This document shows positions 52,441 through 62,119 of a DNA stretch of 64,000 nt, in pieces. Each line of letters starts with the position of its first letter. The stretch's first letter is position 1. Source of the stretch: Desulfobacula sp964635025 (lineage in GTDB: Bacteria > Desulfobacterota > Desulfobacteria > Desulfobacterales > Desulfobacteraceae); NCBI GenBank assembly GCA_964635025.1, contig CAZWMY010000004.1, forward strand, positions 1 to 64,000. Reading direction: 5' to 3'. The notes under the pieces were generated by a model. The model was given only the letters and a program-made list of their open reading frames with translations. It did not search any database and was not told the DNA's origin. Both the position numbers and the translations under genes were made by a program.

Positions 52441-53502
52441 ATGAGCAGAGAAACTTTACCGACAATCACTTGCAAACATTTCAGATATTATTTCCCTTGG
52501 GTTTTTCGTTGTCTTTTGCTATCGTTGTTCCTAATTCTGTCACACGCTGGTGTCAGCTTTGGGGAAACAGTAGCCCAACAGCTCGACGCGCGTTTGAAGG
52601 CCCATGGCGATTACCTGGTAACAACCGCCCCAGCTGAAGTTAAAAATGGTTCACAACTAGTCAAAGCCAAATATATATTTAAGGAATACTGCATCTTTCT
52701 CAACGGTCAACGCCAGGGCGTCAATAGCTTTGGTCATACTCAGCTTCTGAATGCCCGGAATGGTGACCGCAGCATGCTCCAATGTGGCTGGCATACAGAG
52801 AAGCTAAAGATACTCATGGGCCGCATGGGTATTAGGAGTGAAGACATGAGTGGAATAGTAGCTGACGCTCACTCTTCCCTCCCCTATTTATTATCTCCTA
52901 ATCAAGAACACGGAGCCCTCGCTCTTCGAGATAAGGACGGGAAAGTATATGTATTCGACGCTTGGCAATTGGCTGTAAATAACGTTATTGTTAGCACAGG
53001 AATCAATTTGGGCGCTTATAGTGGAGCCGAAAACAGCAAATGGAATGGCATGGAGGCTCAACTCTGGGATAAGGAAATGAGATCCCAAGGCTATCTGCGA
53101 TTCAACGATCCCACCATGATGGACACAAACTATGCACTTGATTTGCAAACTGTACTCAACCGGATTTTTGGAATTGACCAACCCACCGGTGGATGGGCTG
53201 GAAAATGGTATTCTGGAAAGTTCATGGAACTTTTTCTTGAACAAACTGGAACCAAAGTTACTGGAGAATTCAAAGATAATAGCTTTGGGGGGCTCCGCAC
53301 AGGAATTGTTACAGGTAACGTGGACGAGAAAACCCCAAGCATTCTAGTAGGCAATATTCGCATTAACCCTTATCTGGTTGGTGAGACGACCGAACCCGGT
53401 TATGAACGCCCCATTCGCTGGACTCTGGAAAAAAACGGCAAACGTTTTTATTGTGAATGGGGCAGTGCCGGAATATGGGATATGACTAGAACGAAGGAAT
53501 AA
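52441..53502 (+). CDS. exported protein of unknown function
   Basis: 353 aa from the ATG at 52441 (earlier starts possible; no clear ribosome site). A hydrophobic signal (CLLLSLFLILSHAGVSFG) leads to a mature protein with a Cys-containing domain (YIFKEYCIFLN; MLQCGWHTEKLK; VYVFDAWQLA) that recalls papain-like folds only loosely, followed by a C-terminal beta domain from GWAGKWYSGK. The latter resembles a repeated domain in the next gene. Base composition is lower in GC than the importer operons. Confidence 0.65.
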   Translation: MSRETLPTITCKHFRYYFPWVFRCLLLSLFLILSHAGVSFGETVAQQLDARLKAHGDYLVTTAPAEVKNGSQLVKAKYIFKEYCIFLNGQRQGVNSFGHTQLLNARNGDRSMLQCGWHTEKLKILMGRMGIRSEDMSGIVADAHSSLPYLLSPNQEHGALALRDKDGKVYVFDAWQLAVNNVIVSTGINLGAYSGAENSKWNGMEAQLWDKEMRSQGYLRFNDPTMMDTNYALDLQTVLNRIFGIDQPTGGWAGKWYSGKFMELFLEQTGTKVTGEFKDNSFGGLRTGIVTGNVDEKTPSILVGNIRINPYLVGETTEPGYERPIRWTLEKNGKRFYCEWGSAGIWDMTRTKE

Positions 53503-53506
53503 TCTT

Positions 53507-54583
53507 ATGAACCGCCTAAGATCGATTTTTTTTCTGGCAACAATTTTGCTTTTAGCCTACGCATCTTTTTCACCCTTGGCTGCACAATCTTCTCGTGATG
53601 ATGAAATCGAATTTTTAATTACCAAAGGGTGGGCACTCAGTGCCAAGAATCGGTTTTTAGAAGCATTGACCCCTCTTAATCAGGCACTGCTTCTTGAGGC
53701 GGACAATCCTAATATCTTAACCCTCAAGGGAGGTGCCCTGATAGGGCTTAAAAAATATCAGGAAGCTCTGGACTGCCTACAAAAGGCGCTCCTTCAAATC
53801 GTTGATGATCCATTGGCTTTGACCTATAAAGGGCAAGCTCTCTTCAACTTGGGACGGTTTAGCGAAGCAGCAAGCTGTTTCAATCGAACCGCTGCTCTGG
53901 AACCAAATTCATATGCGGCTAAAGCCGGTTTGAATTGGAGCAATCAGAAAATATCCTCAAGCGCTCCAATTCCTGAAGGGAATAAAAATACTACTACAGA
54001 AAAGATAATAGCTATTAACGAAGTCGAGAAGAATCTTGCCGGAGCATGGTTATCCAACGGACGGCCGACCTCCATTACACAGGATAGCAGCGGCAACTTG
54101 GTTTTTACTAACGAAATGGGCTGGGTGTCCAAGGGGCGTTTTGCGAATACCGACACGGTTATAGCCACTGAGTGGGAAGGCGGTTTGCGTGGTTCGCTAC
54201 AGGATGGCGGCAGGGTTATTCGGTGGGCCAATGGAACTATGTGGACCCGAGGTGAGCCAGGAGCGGGTGGGATTGCTCCTCGATATTTCAGTGGGTCTTG
54301 GTCGGGCAACTGGGTGAACAGTCTTGGAGAGAAAGGGACTGATTCTCTGGTTCTTGAAGAATCTGGAAACGGGGAAATCAAAGGCACTTGGGGCGGGAAT
54401 ATTCGTGTTACCGGTAGGAGAATCAATGAGACGAACATTACACTCCAAGGCCAGACTCAGAGACGTGCATATAAGGTGCAGGGGACTATTCAAGGCAACG
54501 AACTTATTTTACGATATACTGTCGATCGGCTTGATTCAAGCGGATCATACGAAGGGGAATCGATTTTCAGACTGGTCCGGTAA
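53507..54583 (+). CDS. exported TPR protein with beta-rich C-terminal domain
   Basis: 358 aa. Signal peptide (IFFLATILLLAYASFSPLAAQ). Three tetratricopeptide-like repeats at residues about 30-135 (KNRFLEALTPLNQALLLEADN; KKYQEALDCLQKALLQ; GRFSEAASCFNRTAALEPN). The C-terminal two thirds contain two Trp/Gly-rich beta units (AGAWLSNGR; SGSWSGNWVN...IKGTWGG). Four bases after the previous gene, so probably co-expressed. Role unknown; protein-protein binding in the periplasm is likely from the repeats. Confidence 0.72.
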   Translation: MNRLRSIFFLATILLLAYASFSPLAAQSSRDDEIEFLITKGWALSAKNRFLEALTPLNQALLLEADNPNILTLKGGALIGLKKYQEALDCLQKALLQIVDDPLALTYKGQALFNLGRFSEAASCFNRTAALEPNSYAAKAGLNWSNQKISSSAPIPEGNKNTTTEKIIAINEVEKNLAGAWLSNGRPTSITQDSSGNLVFTNEMGWVSKGRFANTDTVIATEWEGGLRGSLQDGGRVIRWANGTMWTRGEPGAGGIAPRYFSGSWSGNWVNSLGEKGTDSLVLEESGNGEIKGTWGGNIRVTGRRINETNITLQGQTQRRAYKVQGTIQGNELILRYTVDRLDSSGSYEGESIFRLVR

Positions 54584-54869
54584 ATCCAAATCTCGGGGTC
54601 AGAATGGATCAGGGACATCACAAGCTCCAATAAAAATTGTTTTTGCATATTTTCATATAATCAATTATATTTTCACGAAAGAACACTGGTAACCCTCTAT
54701 TAAATAAATTTGGCATCGGTTAGCCTAAGTGGAATTGAAATAATCACAAGGGCATAAATTTCTTCAATATATTAAAATCAGTCCATCAGGTGATAAGGGC
54801 TTTATCGTTGGGACCTCAATGTCCCATGGTTCATGAGTTCAGGCCTGTGATAGATATAGGATTTATTTT

Positions 54870-55445
54870 ATGCCAAAAGATTTGAACACCAATTTAATGT
54901 CGGAAAAAACCATTAATATCATTAAAAAATTCATGGTTTTTGAAAGTATTGACTGCGGGCAATTAAAAAGCATCCTGAATACCAACCCTGAATCTGATAG
55001 CGACGAATACCATAAACGGATTGCCAAGATTTGCCAGTATGATGAAGGTGAAACCGTTATTCACGAAGGTGAGTTTGACAGCTGGTCCTTTTGGGTAGTG
55101 AAAGGTGTTTTTAATGTTATACAAAAGGGCGTTACCATTGCCACCTTCTCTACTCCCGGTGAAATCTTTGGAGAAATGAGCGTTTTTGAAGGCATCCCGA
55201 GAACCGCCTCCGTTGTTGCTAAAACAACCGGCATCTGTCTTGGCATGGATATGTCGATTATTGAAAATTTGGGTGACAAGAAAATCGAATCCCTTATAAA
55301 AGAGGGGTTTTATTCAGTTATTTTAAACCGGTTGGCCACTACAAAAGAAAAAATTTATGCCGACAAAAAAGAGCTTGAATTGAAATTTGCAAGACTGCTT
55401 GAATTTGAAAATACAATAAAGTACAAGGCAAAAAAGAAAACATAA
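54870..55445 (+). CDS. cyclic nucleotide-binding domain protein without DNA-binding domain
   Basis: 191 aa. A cNMP-binding beta-roll at about 45-150 (DEGETVIHEGEFDSWSFWVVKG; FGEMSVFEGIPRTASVVAK). The phosphate-binding cassette keeps GEMS and RTASV. No helix-turn-helix follows; the C-terminus is a Lys-rich helix. It may act as a signalling adaptor. The hybrid kinase gene follows about 110 bases later. Confidence 0.82.
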   Translation: MPKDLNTNLMSEKTINIIKKFMVFESIDCGQLKSILNTNPESDSDEYHKRIAKICQYDEGETVIHEGEFDSWSFWVVKGVFNVIQKGVTIATFSTPGEIFGEMSVFEGIPRTASVVAKTTGICLGMDMSIIENLGDKKIESLIKEGFYSVILNRLATTKEKIYADKKELELKFARLLEFENTIKYKAKKKT

Positions 55446-55557
55446 AAATTACTATCCGGTTTGATTATGATTTTGAAAGCAATCTCAGAAATTTAAAATT
55501 TTTCAAAATCAGGTAAGTCTTTCTTATTGCGTTATGGCACTGAAAGGGAAGAATTTC

Positions 55558-58434
55558 ATGAATTTCCAAAAATGGGGCCTGCGATGGAGTGAAAATAACC
55601 GATATGCAATATGGCTTTTTATCGGGCTGCTTTTGTCGGGTGCCCTCCTTTTGGCGGCAAACTGGGAGGCAGAACGTCAGGAACGGACACGGATCGAAGC
55701 TTTTCGAGGTGATGCTGCCGACCTGGCACGGATAGCTGAAGCCATCATCCTCGGACGATTAAAAGGGTACGATGATATCCTCCTGGTTTTGTGCGGCGCA
55801 TATGCCGAATCACCAGCGCTTTTCGATGAAAAAGTCCGTCTGTTGCGCCGGGGCCCTCTATCTGACCGCGAAGTGCTCGTGGTGGTGGTGGACAGTAAGG
55901 GGAACCTCGCCTGGACGGATACCCCCAATGTAAAGCCCGGAATGTACAGGGGCGATCAGCCCTATTTCAGGTATTTTTCCGGGGGCGGTAAGGATATGTT
56001 CTATATTTCAGAACCAGTATTTGGCCGTGTCACCAATCGCTATTCCATTCCGATGGCGCGGCCCATCTACGATATGCAGGGCGGTTTTCTCGGGGTCGTG
56101 GCCCTATCCGTCAGACAGGATTCGTTGGTTAATTCGGACCCACAAAAAGAACGTTCCGGAAATTCCGTGATCACTGTGGTCACGCAAGAGGGAATGATAG
56201 CAGGACGATCCCGTGGTCTTGAAAAAGTACAAGGAACAAAAATTGCGCCGGAACTGCTGTTGGCCATGATCAAGACGAAAGAAGGGGTTTTTTCGAGTGT
56301 TCCCACTCAAGACGGTACGGAACAGGTTATTGCTTTCAGGCATATCCCGGAAACGCCGCTCATTGTCTATGTGGAATCTTCACCCGCCGACCTACTGCGT
56401 GATTTATCCTATCAGCGCGCTGTGCTGATGTGGAGCGCTGCTTTTACCTCTATTATCGTCCTGATCCTCATCGCTGTCTATCTGAAGGGAAGAAAACTAT
56501 CGGCACAGCTCCTCGATTCGCTGAAAAGAAGCAAGGAACAGGAATATGAAATCCTAACCGGGACATCTCTTGACGGTTTCTGGATCGCAGATGTTTCAGG
56601 GCGGATTATAGATTGTAATGATACCTTATCCAAGATTCTGGGGTATACCAAGGAAGAGCTTAAATCCCTGCACCTAAGAGATCTCGAAGTTTCCGACTTA
56701 TCAAATCAAGCCATTGCTCTTCTTCCTTCAGTCAAAGAAAATGTCTGCGAGCGTTTTCAATCCCAATACCAGCGCAAGGATAAAACAATCATTGATGTGG
56801 AAATTAGCGTCCAATATGTGAAGGAATCAATCGAGCGCATATTTGCCTTTGTCAGTGATATAACGGCTCGCAAGAAAGCAGAAAATGAAATTGCAAGGAT
56901 GAACCGGGTCTTCGGCGCCATTCTTGAAAATGCCGGAACGCTGGTGAGTATGCTGGATGCCCATCAAAATTTTGTCTTTTGGAATAAAGGTGCTGAAATT
57001 ATAACCGGCTATACATCCGAAGAGGTGCTTGGTGGAAAGGGTGTGCTGGAAACAATTTATCCAAACGAAGCCTACAGACAAAAGATAGCTACCATTAGAC
57101 AAGACGTTATCCAAGGGAAACCGGTGGATGACTTGCAGTTGGAGGTGCGTACAAAATCCGGAGAAATAAAGACCATTTCTTTTTATTCAAGAGGATTGAT
57201 TGATGAAAACGGTAAATCTGTCGGGATGGTCAATATCGGTATTGATATCACCGAACACCGGAAAACAGAAGAGAAGCTTCGCCAGTCACTGAAAATGGAA
57301 TCCATCGGACGCCTCGCTGGCGGGGTCGCCCACGATTTCAATAACATGCTTACCGTAATTCTTGGATATACCCAGAAAATGATGGATGATATTGATCCAT
57401 CCGAACAACCTTATCAAGAGCTTCAAGAAGTCCTTAATGCGGCTCGGCGTTCGGCTGATTTGACAAAACAATTGCTGACCTTTGCCAGAAAGCAGATCAT
57501 CGAGCCTAAAGTACTCGATTTGAACCAGACCATCAAACGAATGATCACCATGCTTAAACGAATCATTGGAGAGGACATTGAGCTTCTTTGGCAACCCGCT
57601 GGGGATCTGTGGCCTGTCAAAATGGACCCATCCCAGATCGATCAGATACTGGCCAATCTATGCGTAAACGCAAGAGATGCCATCCGCGGCGTAGGAAGAA
57701 TAACCATTGAAAGCGACATGAAAACCTTTGATCCAGATTACTGCGCTGAGCATGCTGGCTTTGCTCACGGTGATTTTGTCCTGCTGTCGATAAGCGACAA
57801 CGGCTGTGGTATGGACAAAGAAACCCTGGATAGAATATTTGAACCCTTTTTTACCACTAAGGGCATAGGTAAGGGTACCGGACTTGGTCTTGCTACGGTA
57901 TACGGCATTGTCAAACAAAATAACGGGTTTATTAATGTTTACAGCGAGACGGGCCAGGGTGCCACTTTCAATATTTATCTGCCACGATACATATCTACTG
58001 ATGATAAAATAACGGTTACTAAGTCAGAAGAACCTATTCCCAGGGGTGAAGAAACTATTTTGCTGGTGGAGGATGAACCGTCCATCTTGAAAATGACGAC
58101 AATGATGCTCGAACGGCTGGGCTACTCTGTCCTGTCTGCCCCAACCCCAGGGGAAGCCATTCGGCAAGCACGGGAGTATACAGGCAAAATTCACCTGCTC
58201 ATTACCGATGTGGTCATGCCTGAGATGAACGGGTGGAACCTGGCCGGAATCCTGGTTCCTCTTTATCCGGATATGAAAATTTTGTTCATGTCCGGCTATC
58301 CTGCCAATGTCATTGCCCGTCAGGGGGTACTGGATGAGGACGTTGCATTTATACATAAGCCTTTTTCAAAGGCCGATCTTGCTGTTAAGTTGCGGGGAAT
58401 TCTAAATGTGATCAACGACACGAATTTGGTTTGA
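55558..58434 (+). CDS. hybrid sensor histidine kinase (dCache-like, two PAS, HisKA, HATPase, receiver)
   Basis: 958 aa from the ATG at 55558. First membrane segment at about 15-35, an extracytoplasmic Cache-like sensor to about 280 (GMYRGDQPYFRYF; RYSIPMARPIYD), second segment at about 288-310, PAS domains near 340-440 and 460-575, HisKA with H592 in GGVAHDFNNML, HATPase with the N and G boxes (NLCVNARDAI; SDNGCGMD; GKGTGLGLATVYG) and a receiver domain with Asp 884 in LLITDVVMPEMNG. Signal unknown; no partner regulator adjoins it. Confidence 0.92.
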   Translation: MNFQKWGLRWSENNRYAIWLFIGLLLSGALLLAANWEAERQERTRIEAFRGDAADLARIAEAIILGRLKGYDDILLVLCGAYAESPALFDEKVRLLRRGPLSDREVLVVVVDSKGNLAWTDTPNVKPGMYRGDQPYFRYFSGGGKDMFYISEPVFGRVTNRYSIPMARPIYDMQGGFLGVVALSVRQDSLVNSDPQKERSGNSVITVVTQEGMIAGRSRGLEKVQGTKIAPELLLAMIKTKEGVFSSVPTQDGTEQVIAFRHIPETPLIVYVESSPADLLRDLSYQRAVLMWSAAFTSIIVLILIAVYLKGRKLSAQLLDSLKRSKEQEYEILTGTSLDGFWIADVSGRIIDCNDTLSKILGYTKEELKSLHLRDLEVSDLSNQAIALLPSVKENVCERFQSQYQRKDKTIIDVEISVQYVKESIERIFAFVSDITARKKAENEIARMNRVFGAILENAGTLVSMLDAHQNFVFWNKGAEIITGYTSEEVLGGKGVLETIYPNEAYRQKIATIRQDVIQGKPVDDLQLEVRTKSGEIKTISFYSRGLIDENGKSVGMVNIGIDITEHRKTEEKLRQSLKMESIGRLAGGVAHDFNNMLTVILGYTQKMMDDIDPSEQPYQELQEVLNAARRSADLTKQLLTFARKQIIEPKVLDLNQTIKRMITMLKRIIGEDIELLWQPAGDLWPVKMDPSQIDQILANLCVNARDAIRGVGRITIESDMKTFDPDYCAEHAGFAHGDFVLLSISDNGCGMDKETLDRIFEPFFTTKGIGKGTGLGLATVYGIVKQNNGFINVYSETGQGATFNIYLPRYISTDDKITVTKSEEPIPRGEETILLVEDEPSILKMTTMMLERLGYSVLSAPTPGEAIRQAREYTGKIHLLITDVVMPEMNGWNLAGILVPLYPDMKILFMSGYPANVIARQGVLDEDVAFIHKPFSKADLAVKLRGILNVINDTNLV

Positions 58435-58793
58435 TTCATAATTAAGAGGTCGGAATCCATCCAGTGCGTTATACTGAAAAATTTAGATGAACCCATATGT
58501 GGTATGTGACTTATTTTCAGCTTTGAAATTTCAATTCAACTTTATAAGCCCTTGGAAGCTTTGCTGGTTATGGCTCCAGAGTGGTTTTTTATAATATAAA
58601 AAGTTGCAACGCTGATTGAGTTGACTCAAGGATAATTATTGCTGTGCAGACTATTCAGGGCGATGAATTCTTGAGAAGTTAAAATCAAATATTAATTTAA
58701 AAATTCCGACATAAAACTTCCGGAGGTTTGATACTTTTGGCAGAATCAAATATATTGAGAATCGGTATTGTAAGTATCAGAAGGATATAAAAA
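58435..58793. other. intergenic stretch with no gene seen
   Basis: About 360 AT-rich bases between the kinase and a small nucleotidyltransferase gene. I find no convincing gene, hairpin with T-run, or repeat; the last 60 bases probably hold the promoter for the nucleotidyltransferase gene (AAGGATATAAAA before its ATG). Confidence 0.5.
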
Positions 58794-59150
58794 ATGAGGA
58801 AGGCTCTTTCCAAAAACGAAATTATAGATTCAATAAGGATCGAAAAAGGCTTTTTAAAAGAACATTTCGGAGTTCTCACTATCGGTTTATTTGGCTCTTT
58901 TGCCAAAGATCAACAAACCCCTGACAGTGATATCGATTTTCTGGTCGAATTTTCAGAGCCCCGTTTCGATTGGATCGCAAGTCTTCAAATACATATGGAA
59001 AATAAGTTTAAACGAAGGATAGAAATTGTACGGAAGCGTAATTTGAGTAAAGGAAGATTTTTTCAACGTATTGATCAGGAAATCATTTTTGATATTTGTA
59101 AAAATCATCTTCCAAAATTAAGAAAAGCAATTCAAAAAATGATCAAATAA
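58794..59150 (+). CDS. minimal nucleotidyltransferase (MNT) protein
   Basis: 118 aa. The pol beta-type motif GLFGSFAKDQQTPDSDIDFLVEF contains the GSxxx9-12DxD residues that bind metal and nucleotide. Such proteins usually pair with a HEPN toxin (MNT/HEPN modules), but no HEPN gene is next to it, so it seems to be an orphan antitoxin-like gene or one that lost its partner. Confidence 0.8.
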   Translation: MRKALSKNEIIDSIRIEKGFLKEHFGVLTIGLFGSFAKDQQTPDSDIDFLVEFSEPRFDWIASLQIHMENKFKRRIEIVRKRNLSKGRFFQRIDQEIIFDICKNHLPKLRKAIQKMIK

Positions 59151-59178
59151 AATTTGTTTGTAAATATCTATCCGGGCA

Positions 59179-59796
59179 TTACCCCAAAATAAACAGCTCG
59201 CCATAGGCGGGTCTGATCTTAAACAGGTCTTTGAGCGGAAGATTAAGGACATGGCAGAAGATCACCCGGATTACGCCGGCATGGGTAACAATCAGGGTAT
59301 TTCCTTTTTTACTGGCAAGGGTTTTGTTAAAAAAGGGAATGACCCGGTTTGAGAGGTTTTGAAAACTTTCACCGCCTGGCGGGCAGTAGGCGGCAAGGTT
59401 TTCTCCCCTTTTTTTAAATTCTTCGGGATAGTGGGTCTTTATTTCCTCAAAGGCCTTTCCATCCCAGTCTCCCATATGGATTTCATTTAAGGCATCGGTA
59501 TTGATGACGGGTGTCTTTCCGGCGATTTGACGAGCGGTGTGGCCGCAGCGCTGAAGGCGGCTTGAATAGACGGCATCCAGGGGAAATTCTGAAAAGGCGG
59601 TCTGCCAATAGCGGGCCTGCAAAAGGCCGGTTTCATCAAGAGGGGCGTCTGTTTGGCCGATGAACCGTTTTTCTTCTGCGCCGCAGATTTGACCATGCCG
59701 TAAAAGAAAAATCAGGGAATCAGTATGCAAGTATTTCTTTAATGGATTTCCCGGCTGATGATTCGATCCTGGCTTGTATGAGCTGAGTATTTTCAT
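59179..59796 (-). CDS. histidine phosphatase (phosphoglycerate mutase/CobC-like)
   Basis: 205 aa as a full frame, but TTG at 59730 (183 aa), overlapping the stop of the previous gene, is a more natural start because it begins right at the fold (IFLLRHGQ). RHGQ has the catalytic His; VYSSRLQRCGHTA, GDWDGKAFEEI and IVTHAGVIRVI supply the other phosphate-pocket residues. Similar to alpha-ribazole phosphatase and related enzymes. Last gene of the Moco operon; a small phosphorylated metabolite is the likely substrate. Confidence 0.82.
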   Translation of the reverse strand: MKILSSYKPGSNHQPGNPLKKYLHTDSLIFLLRHGQICGAEEKRFIGQTDAPLDETGLLQARYWQTAFSEFPLDAVYSSRLQRCGHTARQIAGKTPVINTDALNEIHMGDWDGKAFEEIKTHYPEEFKKRGENLAAYCPPGGESFQNLSNRVIPFFNKTLASKKGNTLIVTHAGVIRVIFCHVLNLPLKDLFKIRPAYGELFILG

Positions 59797-60835
59797 ATCG
59801 TTTTGAAATGCTGGTCATGGCCCAGGGAGATTTCATAAGACTGTCTGCAAACCGTTTGTGATAATTTAAATCCACTCCGTGGCCGTTGCAGATTTTATCG
59901 GCAAAATACACGATCTCCTTTTCCAGGACCGGGGTTTGGTGATCGAGTTCAATGTCCATGTGCTGGGCGACAATTTTCGAGACTTCAGTGAATCCAAGCT
60001 GATCCAGAACCGTTGCACCGGCGTTGGCATGGTCTTTTTCCATGCGCTTGATATCATGGAGCAGCCCTGCGGCAATCACAAGATTCGGATCAACCCTGTC
60101 TGAAAGGGAATTGGCAAGCTTCAAAGCCGTAAACGATACATCAGCCAAATGGGTTCTGATGGGGTCGTTTTCCGGCAGCGTGTCATTGATAATGGCAAGG
60201 CATTCTTCCATATCCGGGATATGGAGGGAAGAAAATTTTTCAAGGGCTGCTTCATATCCTTTTTTATCATCCGCATCCATTAATACCCCCCGGTCATACA
60301 CTTTTACCGGAATCGTATGGTTGGTTTGAGATAAAAGAAGATCCCTTAAGGTTGACCCGTTGGAAAGGCTTAAGATATCGGGTTTGAGCCGGGACGGGAT
60401 CAGGGGTGGGTGTCCGGAGGTGCCGTCAAAATAAGGAATCAGGATTTGGTTTTCGGATTCGGCAAATTTCTGTATCAATCCATCAATGGTGGACGGGCGG
60501 ATGGCCGGAATATCCACCGGCAGAAGAAAAAACCCGGCATTTTCCGGCCGGATATTTCTGATGCCTTTTTGAATGGAGGACAGCATTCCGGATTCAAAAT
60601 CAGGGTTGAAGACCGGTTTAGCTCCGGCCATCCTGACAACAGGATCAAGCTCAGCATGGTTATGGCCGGTCACCACAACGATATCCGTGATCCGGTTAGC
60701 TTTGAAGAGATCCATAACCTGTTCGACCATGGTTTTGTCCCCAAAAGGCAGCAGAGGTTTGAAATCTTTCATCCGGGAAGAAAAACCGGCCGCAGGAATG
60801 ATGGCTGAAAGTTTTTTATGGATGCTGTTATTCAT
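59720..60835 (-). CDS. mocA: MocA/MobA-like nucleotidyltransferase fused to an HD domain
   Basis: 371 aa. Residues 1-200: nucleotidyltransferase with AIIPAAGFSSRMKDFKPLLPFG, the NTP-binding signature of MocA/MobA-type enzymes, which make the CMP or GMP form of molybdopterin. Residues about 215-340: HD phosphohydrolase-like domain (HLADVSFTALKLA; AAGLLHDIKRMEKDH; HMDIELDHQ). It lies in an operon with a molybdenum hydroxylase, whose cofactor is normally MCD, which favours the CTP-specific MocA assignment. The HD part may act on the nucleotide or in regulation; not known. Confidence 0.83.
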   Translation of the reverse strand: MNNSIHKKLSAIIPAAGFSSRMKDFKPLLPFGDKTMVEQVMDLFKANRITDIVVVTGHNHAELDPVVRMAGAKPVFNPDFESGMLSSIQKGIRNIRPENAGFFLLPVDIPAIRPSTIDGLIQKFAESENQILIPYFDGTSGHPPLIPSRLKPDILSLSNGSTLRDLLLSQTNHTIPVKVYDRGVLMDADDKKGYEAALEKFSSLHIPDMEECLAIINDTLPENDPIRTHLADVSFTALKLANSLSDRVDPNLVIAAGLLHDIKRMEKDHANAGATVLDQLGFTEVSKIVAQHMDIELDHQTPVLEKEIVYFADKICNGHGVDLNYHKRFADSLMKSPWAMTSISKRYENTQLIQARIESSAGKSIKEILAY

Positions 60836-60847
60836 TTTTTTCTCCGG

Positions 60848-61888
60848 CTATTTTCCAAAGCTGCAGGATGGAAATTTGCAGGTGCCGCAGCTGGAGCAAA
60901 AACCGCCGTGGCCCATGCGGATGATATCGGCTTTGGTCACTGTTTCTCCGGCAAGGAGTCTTGGCACCACTAGATCAAAAATAGAGGCCCGGTGGTACAT
61001 GACACAACCCGGAAGACCAATGACAGGGATGTCGTTGATATAGGCCAGCATGAACATGGCGCCGGGCAGGACAGGGGCTCCGTAGGATATAATTTCTCCT
61101 CCCGCAGCCCGGATGGCGGCAGGTGTCAGGTCATCCGGGTCCACGGACATGCCGCCGGTGACGGCAATCATTCCTGCGCCCTCATTGATAAGGGCTTTAA
61201 TGGCGGATACCGTCATGGTCATATCATCGGACACGATTTGTTTTCTTAAAATCCGGCTTCCCAGGGCTTCAAATTTTTTTTGGACCACAGGCCCGAAACC
61301 ATCCTTGATCAGGCCATGAAAAACTTCCGAGCCAGTTACCACGAGGCCTACATCCAGTTTAACAAATGGCCGGATATCGATAATGGGAAAATACTGTCTG
61401 CAAATCTCTTCTGCCTCAATGATCCTGTTTTCATCAATGGTCAAGGGGATGACCCTTGTGCCGGCAAGTTCCTGGCCTTTTTCCACTGTCTGGCCGGTAT
61501 GAAGTGAGGCAAAGATCACATCCGGAACTGAATTGAGTGTCTCAAGGCCTTCTATATTGATTTTCAGCAACCCTTGAGTTAAGGCTTTAAATCCCACCTT
61601 GCCTTCCTTGGGATCACTCAGGCGTATCCCGTTTCCACAGGCAGCGTTAGCAATTCTTAAGGCTGCTTCATTTTCATGAATCTCACCATTAAGACAGGCC
61701 ACATAAATATGCTGCTTTCCTAAATTGAGAAGGTCTTCCACATCGGCTTTGGTGATGATATGGCCCTTTTTGAATTGAGGGCCTTTGAAAAGATCCGGCA
61801 CAATGCGGGTGATATCATGAAGTAAAATTTTTCCAACGGCTTCGTTAACCGGCACGGCCTTTACCTGATCTTTTTCATAGTATTTCAT
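60848..61888 (-). CDS. MoeA/MogA-like molybdopterin-binding protein with C-terminal Cys cluster
   Basis: 346 aa. The MoCF-type domain is at about 180-310 (VGLVVTGSEVFHG; GAGMIAVTGGMSVDPDDLTPAAIRAAG; PVLPGAMFMLAYINDIPVIGLPGC). The N-terminal half is distinct from classical MoeA (FKKGHIITKADVEDLLNLG). It ends with a cluster of five cysteines in GGFCSSCGTCKFPSC, which could bind a metal or Fe-S cluster. Role in metal insertion into molybdopterin or in regulating it is inferred from family and operon. Confidence 0.83.
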   Translation of the reverse strand: MKYYEKDQVKAVPVNEAVGKILLHDITRIVPDLFKGPQFKKGHIITKADVEDLLNLGKQHIYVACLNGEIHENEAALRIANAACGNGIRLSDPKEGKVGFKALTQGLLKINIEGLETLNSVPDVIFASLHTGQTVEKGQELAGTRVIPLTIDENRIIEAEEICRQYFPIIDIRPFVKLDVGLVVTGSEVFHGLIKDGFGPVVQKKFEALGSRILRKQIVSDDMTMTVSAIKALINEGAGMIAVTGGMSVDPDDLTPAAIRAAGGEIISYGAPVLPGAMFMLAYINDIPVIGLPGCVMYHRASIFDLVVPRLLAGETVTKADIIRMGHGGFCSSCGTCKFPSCSFGK

Positions 61889-61915
61889 TTGGGTCCTCTT
61901 CCTTTTAGAACTTTT

Positions 61916-62116
61916 TTATCCACCCAGATTGGGGTTGATAAATTCAATGACATCATTTTCAAAAATGTCCTGGTGATCATAGGCGGAAGGGTAAATATAG
62001 GTTCCGTTTTGTTCGACAATGAGATGAGGATCTCCTTCCTTTGCCCATTCAATAAGCATTTTGATCGTCATCCCCTCGGGGATGGTTTCTTTTATTCCGT
62101 TCAGATGAACCACCAT
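61916..62116 (-). CDS. moaD: MoaD/ThiS-like sulfur carrier protein
   Basis: 66 aa, ubiquitin-like, ending in the essential Gly-Gly (EFINPNLGG). Segments VVHLNGIKETIPEGMTIKML and NGTYIYPSAYDHQDIFENDVIEF are typical of the family. It is three bases after the moeB-like gene, so the pair forms a sulfur-activation unit. MoaD is favoured over ThiS by the operon. Confidence 0.87.
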   Translation of the reverse strand: MVVHLNGIKETIPEGMTIKMLIEWAKEGDPHLIVEQNGTYIYPSAYDHQDIFENDVIEFINPNLGG

Positions 62117-62119
62117 GAT

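Noticed and set aside
58794..59150. Complete MNT/HEPN toxin-antitoxin pair
   Set aside because: Only the nucleotidyltransferase is present; no HEPN-like frame flanks it on either side.
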